In this document: piece by piece, positions 52,937-57,191 of the stretch
Layout: the number at the start of each line of letters is the position of its first letter
How positions within the stretch are numbered: the first letter of the stretch is position 1
Assembly: GCA_045657625.1 (NCBI GenBank)
Contig: JAZOTM010000024.1
Location: 1-57,191, forward strand
Reading direction: 5' to 3'
Length of the DNA stretch: 57,191 nt
Origin: JAZOTM01 sp045657625
Lineage (GTDB): Bacteria; Bacillota; Clostridia; Lachnospirales; Lachnospiraceae
Notes under the pieces: generated by a model
Seen by the model: only the letters and a program-made list of their open reading frames with translations
The model's database searches: none
Told to the model about the DNA's origin: nothing
Translations under genes and position numbers: made by a program

Positions 52937-53268
52937 TAAAGAATCGTTTTTTGAAATTATCAGGTGAAGAAAAGAGGGAAGTATTTCAAGTTGTTTCTCT
53001 TTCGATGGGACTTAGACCCGACATTGTAGAAAAAGATTTTTGGGTTTGCTTTATGTTGCATCACTTATTTCATGACTGTAAGTATAAAGATGCATTTGTG
53101 TTCAAGGGCGGTACAAGCCTTTCTAAAGCGTATCATGTTATTGAATGTTTTTCAGAGGATATAGATATTATTCTTGATTGGTGAAAGATTGTTCCGGCGG
53201 ATGAAGATCCATGGAATGACAGAAGCAAAACGAAACAAGATCAGTACAATAAATGCAGCTCCTTTTAG
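52927..53268 (+). pseudogene. AbiEii-type nucleotidyltransferase toxin, nonsense-mutated and truncated
   Basis: The reading frame begins at GTG 52927 and holds the amino part of an AbiEii/AbiGii toxin: RPDIVEKDFWVCFMLHHLF, FKGGTSLSKAYHVI and FSEDIDIILDW. The nucleotidyltransferase core (GG-T-S and the D-x-D of SEDID) is present. A TGA at 53182-53184 interrupts the frame where homologues have Arg after ILDW; CGA to TGA is a single change. The frame then continues with recognisable EDPWNDRSKTKQDQYNK before ending at 53268, and the last 200 or so residues are absent. The toxin should be inactive. Confidence 0.8.
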
Positions 53269-53348
53269 AGTTCGTGCTTTGATACAAATTATAAATTAGG
53301 CTAGTTTTATGTAGATGTGAATAATATTTGTGGGAGAATATATTTGCC

Positions 53349-53531
53349 ATGGGGAAAAAGAAAAATAATATTTCAAATTCATATATAGAATCGGATGAGA
53401 CATTTGCATTTATTGCAGGATATACAGAATGTGGATTTGCCTATGGTGTTACGTGGGAAGAGATAGGAGGCAAAGCAGGTATCCACCAAATAGATATAGA
53501 TGGTACGAAAGAAGATTTGCCATTTGATTAA
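53349..53531 (+). CDS. 60-residue hypothetical protein
   Basis: A short soluble protein (MGKKKNNISNSYIESDETFA at the start, acidic overall) from ATG 53349. No clear ribosome site is seen and no family was recognised. It lies between the AbiE remnant and the Cys-cluster protein gene; it could be the tail of a lost gene. Confidence 0.4.
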   Translation: MGKKKNNISNSYIESDETFAFIAGYTECGFAYGVTWEEIGGKAGIHQIDIDGTKEDLPFD

Positions 53532-53591
53532 TGGATAAAATGTAAGCTGACTGGCTCAATATATACGTATTATTTAAAGGAGAAGAATACC

Positions 53592-54101
53592 ATGATAACA
53601 CCAGATAAGGTTCAGCAGGCAGCCGAGTTAAAGGAAGAAGAGAACTATAGGTTCCGTACATTTTTAAAAGGCCATGCGGATGAGGAAAAATTGGATAAAC
53701 AGTTCTTTGAGTTACATAATGAATTGTTTTCAGATTATGATTGCAGTAAATGTCGAAACTGCTGCAGACTGTATAAAGGGAGTATACCAGCTGAGGATAT
53801 TGAGAATGATGCGAGACATCTGGGAATATCAGAAGAACAGTTTATTGATTTTTTCTTAGAAAAGGATGAATATGGACTAGAGTATCAAACGAAGCATAAG
53901 CCTTGCGATTTCTTGAATGGGGATGGTGAGTGTAAGCTCGGAGAATGTAGACCGGAAAACTGTAAGAATTATCCATATACCAATCAAACGGAAAGATTAC
54001 ATAGCTTACTTGGATTTTTAGATATCATATCAATCTGCCCTGTTGCTTACGAAATATTTGAGAGATTAAAAAAGGAGTATGGTTTTAGGGCAAAAAAATA
54101 A
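53592..54101 (+). CDS. YkgJ-family CxxCxxCC cysteine-cluster protein
   Basis: The protein has 169 residues and two cysteine groups: CSKCRNCCRLYKGSIP, then PCDFLNGDGECKLGECRPENCKNYPY with a further Cys near the end (ISICPVAYEIF). This is the YkgJ (zinc- or iron-chelating) domain; the ligand is usually described as a metal, with no settled function. A strong ribosome site (AAAGGAGAAG) precedes ATG 53592. It is followed 42 bp later by a SWIM zinc-finger gene; both are metal-binding Cys proteins, but a joint role is only a guess. Confidence 0.85.
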   Translation: MITPDKVQQAAELKEEENYRFRTFLKGHADEEKLDKQFFELHNELFSDYDCSKCRNCCRLYKGSIPAEDIENDARHLGISEEQFIDFFLEKDEYGLEYQTKHKPCDFLNGDGECKLGECRPENCKNYPYTNQTERLHSLLGFLDIISICPVAYEIFERLKKEYGFRAKK

Positions 54102-54143
54102 GTATTTGTACTTGAAATCTTGAGGGATAGGGCAGGTAAAAAT

Positions 54144-55832
54144 ATGAATTGGATGAATTTATTTGAAAACCATATATTAAACCGGGGTATGATGTATTGC
54201 GAAGACGGTAAAGTAATTGATTTTGAAGTCTTAGAGAATAGGATTGAGGCTGAGGTTGCTGGAAGTGATTATTATCACGTGTCTATTGATTTAGACGGAG
54301 AGGATATCATAGATATGACATGTGATTGTCCATATGCTGCAAAAGGGTATAATTGCAAGCATATGGCAGCAGTGCTTTGCGAATATGAGGGATATTTAGC
54401 GAGGAATGAGGATGAAGAGGAAAATGCTATATCTCCTATGTATACTTTGAGACAAGAAGTAGAGACGTTGGTAGATAAAATTCCTGAGCAAGATGCCAAA
54501 GAACTATTGGTTCATCTTTTAATAAACGATGATGGCTTGAAAAATCGGTTGCAGTTAAAGTATGACTTTAAAATGACAGCACAGCTAATGGCAGAACTGA
54601 AAAAGGAAATAAAGTCTATTTTATATCAATATAGTGGACGCGGCGGCTTTATCGATTGGAATAATGCATACGGTTTTTGTTGTGATTTAGGTCGATTTTT
54701 GGATGATAAAATCCCCTTTTTGATGGAACATGGTTGTTATTTGCAGGCTTTTGAGTTGGTGAATATTGTTTTTTATGAAGTCGCAAATGCTGATATGGAT
54801 GACTCGGATGGTGGGTCAGGAATGGTGGCTCAAACCTGTTATGATTATTGGAAAAGCTTGACATTAAATGCTCCAGAAGAGGAGGTATTAGCTATTAAAA
54901 AGTGGTTTCTAGTGAATAAGGAAACTGACTATGTAGTTGATTATATGCAGGAATATATTGATGAATTTTATGAACAGTTTTTCCTCTCGGAAGATGAAAT
55001 CAAAGAGCGGATGGAAATCTTGGATGATATTATCCAAGAGCATAAAATGCAGAATGATGCTGGAGCTATTTATTCAGTAAGATATGGGTATCAGGATGTA
55101 GTACTGCTAAGGTTAGAATATATGAGACAACTTCATTTGTCCGACGAAGAAATCTTGGAATTTAGAAACAAACATAGACATTTTTCTAGCGTGAGAGAGT
55201 TGGAGCTTGAAGAAGCACTTGAGGCTAATAATCAACCTTTGGCATTGCAAATATTAGAAGAAAGTAAAAGGCTGGATAAGGACTGTGCAAAGAAGGTTAA
55301 GAGATATAGTGAACAACTTATTTCTTTATATGAAGAACTGAGAGATGAGGACAAATATACCAAAGAGCTGATTTTTCAGCTTCTTCACTGCGATCAGACA
55401 GATTTGACATATTATAATAAGTTGAAGAAGTGTATTGGCTCAAAAACAGAATGGAATAAGTTTATAGACTCGATATTGGAAGCAAGTGATAATATTTATT
55501 TTATATGTGATATATTAGCTCAGGAAAATAAATATGAGAAGCTTATAAAGATTGTGGAAGAAAAAAATAATGTAGCTTTGCTCGACAAATATGAGAAACA
55601 AATGAGGAAGGAGTTCCCAGAGAGAGTTATTCGTGTTTATGCTAATTATATTATACATGAAATGGAGCGAGCTAGTAGTCGTGGACGATATAGGGAGCTA
55701 GTACAATATCTTAGAAAGCTTGCTAAATGTGAAAATGGAAAAAGTGAGGCTGATAGAATCGTTCAAAAATGGAGAGTGGAGTACAAGCGCAGGACTGCGC
55801 TGATGGATGAATTAAGGAAAGTGGGATATTAG
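54144..55832 (+). CDS. SWIM zinc-finger protein
   Basis: This 562-residue cytoplasmic protein has a SWIM zinc finger near its start: Cys60-x-Cys62-x8-Cys71-x-His73 (CDCPYAAKGYNCKH). The rest is almost wholly helical, with many charged pairs, ending in arginine-rich helices (YRELVQYLRKL, EYKRRTALMDELRKVGY). SWIM fingers bind DNA or proteins and occur with helicases and recombination factors; here no partner gene is adjacent. The ATG at 54144 is chosen over an in-frame upstream start at 54120. Codon choice matches the AT-rich neighbours. Confidence 0.82.
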   Translation: MNWMNLFENHILNRGMMYCEDGKVIDFEVLENRIEAEVAGSDYYHVSIDLDGEDIIDMTCDCPYAAKGYNCKHMAAVLCEYEGYLARNEDEEENAISPMYTLRQEVETLVDKIPEQDAKELLVHLLINDDGLKNRLQLKYDFKMTAQLMAELKKEIKSILYQYSGRGGFIDWNNAYGFCCDLGRFLDDKIPFLMEHGCYLQAFELVNIVFYEVANADMDDSDGGSGMVAQTCYDYWKSLTLNAPEEEVLAIKKWFLVNKETDYVVDYMQEYIDEFYEQFFLSEDEIKERMEILDDIIQEHKMQNDAGAIYSVRYGYQDVVLLRLEYMRQLHLSDEEILEFRNKHRHFSSVRELELEEALEANNQPLALQILEESKRLDKDCAKKVKRYSEQLISLYEELRDEDKYTKELIFQLLHCDQTDLTYYNKLKKCIGSKTEWNKFIDSILEASDNIYFICDILAQENKYEKLIKIVEEKNNVALLDKYEKQMRKEFPERVIRVYANYIIHEMERASSRGRYRELVQYLRKLAKCENGKSEADRIVQKWRVEYKRRTALMDELRKVGY

Positions 55833-56740
55833 TGCTGGGAGTCAAAATGAGAGTTAAAGTTAAGCCAATTCAACCAACACCTGCTTGTCCGGAATAGATG
55901 CAAAGAGAATTATTGCTTTTATTTCGTATGTTTTGTTATGTATGCAGGGACAAAAGTATGATGCTCAAAGTGAATATAAGGTTGACTATACGTATTTTAA
56001 GGAGAATAACGAATTATTAGCTAATATAAAACATATATGGAAGCTTTTGCTTCTTTGGTGAATAATGCATATTCTGACAAAAAGGAGGGGTATACTCCTG
56101 ATGTAAGTAAGACCAAATATTTTTTGGAAAAAAATGTGGAGTTGAAAGAGCAGAAATCTTTAAAAAATTGTATGTTGCAAGTACTAATAATGCTTCAGAA
56201 TTTAAGATTGAAAAAGATGCTTTTGTTGAAGAATTGTTAAAGATGGGATTTGAGAAAGAGGATGGAGAATATAGTCTTGATGTCGAATGCGCTGTATTTG
56301 GATCTTTGAACCTTATGGTGGATTTGGTCAGCTGAAGAGCTTGCAGGTCCAGGGCGAGGCTGTCATGGTGGAGCCTTTTTCGGATGAGTATCTGATGCTG
56401 ATGGAACACAAGAAGATTCCGGTGGAAGCTATGAAGAAGTTGCCACAGTCCATGAACCTGATTAAGGTGGTGCCGACAACTTACGACTATCTGGATTCTG
56501 AGTTGAAGAAGGATGGCTTCGGAAGCAGGCAGCATTTGGAGGTTTAGGTAGCATTAATCAATATGGAGGAAATGGTAACTTCTGGTCCCCAATTGGACGA
56601 GAAGTTATTTTGCTATATGAGGAATTATATCTGTAGATGGCTTCATAACGCTTATTGACTTTGATAGTTAAAAGATGTTATTATAACTGCAACAGAAATG
56701 TACTAATGCGGAAAAAAAGCGTTGTGCAGGAGATATATTT
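55833..56740 (+). other. Gene-fragment region without intact gene
   Basis: About 900 bp hold only broken frames. A frame from about 56141 to 56335 (VERAEIFKKLYVASTNNA..., 64 codons) has no start or recognised family. Earlier stretches (around 55955-56057 and 56037-56240) give short unmatched peptides. A more GC-rich piece at 56287-56547 is listed separately. No promoter, repeat or RNA gene was recognised. It looks like an accumulation of pieces of lost genes. Confidence 0.5.
56287..56547 (+). pseudogene. Carboxy-terminal fragment of an unidentified protein, possibly PNPOx-like
   Basis: The homologous-looking part starts about 56335: a beta-strand-rich stretch LQVQGEAVMVEPFSDEYL, then IPVEAMKKLPQSMNLIKVVP and YDYLDSELKKDGFGSRQHLEV. 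The ending is reminiscent of pyridoxamine-oxidase-like flavoproteins, but I am not sure. Base use (GCTTGCAGGTCCAGGGCGAG) is distinctly more GC-rich than its surroundings, so it probably came from elsewhere. The amino part is absent. Confidence 0.35.
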
Positions 56741-57191
56741 ATGTTATACGGATATTTGATTGAAAATTTTAAACCATATGAACCAATCTTCACTGCGGAT
56801 ATTGATATAGATATGGTGGGAAATTCTCTTCGTCCAAAGCTGAAGGAATTATGTGATTCCGGAAAACTTTGCAGATATGAGGCAGGGGTTTATTATTTGC
56901 CGGGAAAATGAAGCTGAAGGGTTTAACTCCGATATCTGCTAGTGCCGTGGCTAGAAGTAAGTTTATTAATCGAAGAGGAAAAGTACGAGGATACTATTCG
57001 GGTTATACTTTTGCTAATCAGATAGGTCTTTCATTACAGGTGCCTTATGTGCAGGAAATTGTTACGAATGAGGCTAGTGCCAAGGTAAGAGAGATTGACA
57101 TTAAGGGACAGAAATTTATCATTCGAAAGCCTAAGGCTGAAGTTACAGAAGAAAATGTATATACATTACAGTTTTTGGATTTCCTTAGTGA
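56741..57191 (+). pseudogene. Second AbiEi-like antitoxin gene, frameshifted and cut by the window edge
   Basis: ATG 56741 follows a good ribosome site (CAGGAG). The first 56 residues (MLYGYLIENFKPYEPIFTAD at the start, ending CRYEAGVYYLPGK) form a winged-helix domain like that of AbiEi. A stop at 56909-56911 interrupts it, yet the +1 frame from 56908 continues as MKLKGLTPISASAVARSKFIN, RGYYSGYTFANQIGLSLQVPYVQEIVTNEA and QKFIIRKPKAEVTEENVYTLQFLDF, open to the window end. One A fewer in the GGGAAAATG run explains the break. If real, it disrupts the antitoxin; the toxin gene would lie beyond 57191. Confidence 0.65.

Noticed and set aside
56017..56535. 172-residue reverse-strand frame in the fragment region
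   Set aside because: It runs antisense over two unrelated forward fragments and gives a Ser/His/Leu-rich product without any recognisable motif, so it is not reported as a gene.
1..57191. CRISPR array
   Set aside because: No run of regularly spaced direct repeats was seen; the repeats present are promoter dyads, hairpins and a partial gene duplication.
1..57191. tRNA or rRNA genes
   Set aside because: No GGTTCRANNCC-type T-arm within a cloverleaf-like context was noticed; GGTTCAAATC at 8414 is only the gap before a lipoprotein start.

Overview
The window looks like a chromosomal segment of a low-GC Gram-positive anaerobe of the class Clostridia, most likely a gut Lachnospiraceae. The grounds are AT-rich coding sequence, strong AGGAGG-type ribosome sites, a YesM/YesN two-component system beside a CUT1 sugar transporter without its own ATPase, lipoprotein signal peptides, an MptD-type ECF transporter, and many mobile-element and toxin-antitoxin remnants. 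The taxonomic call is an inference from gene families; no rRNA or tRNA gene was seen.

Left third (1-20.8 kb): a decayed insertion-sequence fragment, an aminotransferase, and then a coherent carbohydrate locus. A YesM-type sensor kinase and YesN-type AraC response regulator (1.8-5.0 kb) precede a ten-gene run on the same strand: lipoprotein sugar-binding protein, two permeases, a 1722-residue surface lipoprotein with a GH53-like (beta-galactanase family) catalytic domain and several Ig-like domains, a GH115-like alpha-glucuronidase, and the whole glucuronate route (uronate isomerase, mannonate oxidoreductase, mannonate dehydratase, KDG kinase, KDPG aldolase). A 17-bp motif occurs identically upstream of both the regulator pair and the binding protein. 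The locus reads as a system for sensing, trimming and importing a glucuronic-acid-decorated, galactan-like glycan.

Middle (20.8-34.4 kb): housekeeping genes (AlkD-like repair protein, cysteine desulfurase plus MnmA for tRNA thiolation, a DUF2974 hydrolase), then a rhamnose operon (AraC regulator divergent from rhaB-rhaA-rhaD). Next come a GNAT, a PLD-nuclease/DEAD-helicase/DUF3427 protein overlapping a NUDIX hydrolase, a 48-residue membrane peptide and a voltage-gated-type potassium channel.

Right half (34.4-57.2 kb) is much more eroded. It holds a nitroreductase, an internally deleted capA pseudogene, a truncated duplicate of a 70-residue protein, a frameshifted IS110-family element with a structured non-coding end that could encode a bridge RNA, and a truncated aldo/keto reductase. 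An apparently intact TetR-controlled cluster follows (two half ABC exporters plus ECF S, T and double-ATPase genes). After it come a frameshifted MFS gene whose ribosome site is buried in a hairpin, an acyltransferase, an HTH/DUF1016 chimera, a GNAT, an epimerase, an AbiE pair with an intact antitoxin and broken toxin, a YkgJ-type Cys-cluster protein, a SWIM zinc-finger protein and a second, frameshifted AbiEi-like gene cut by the window edge. Several of the broken genes differ from an intact frame by one base, so read errors should be excluded before all are called pseudogenes.
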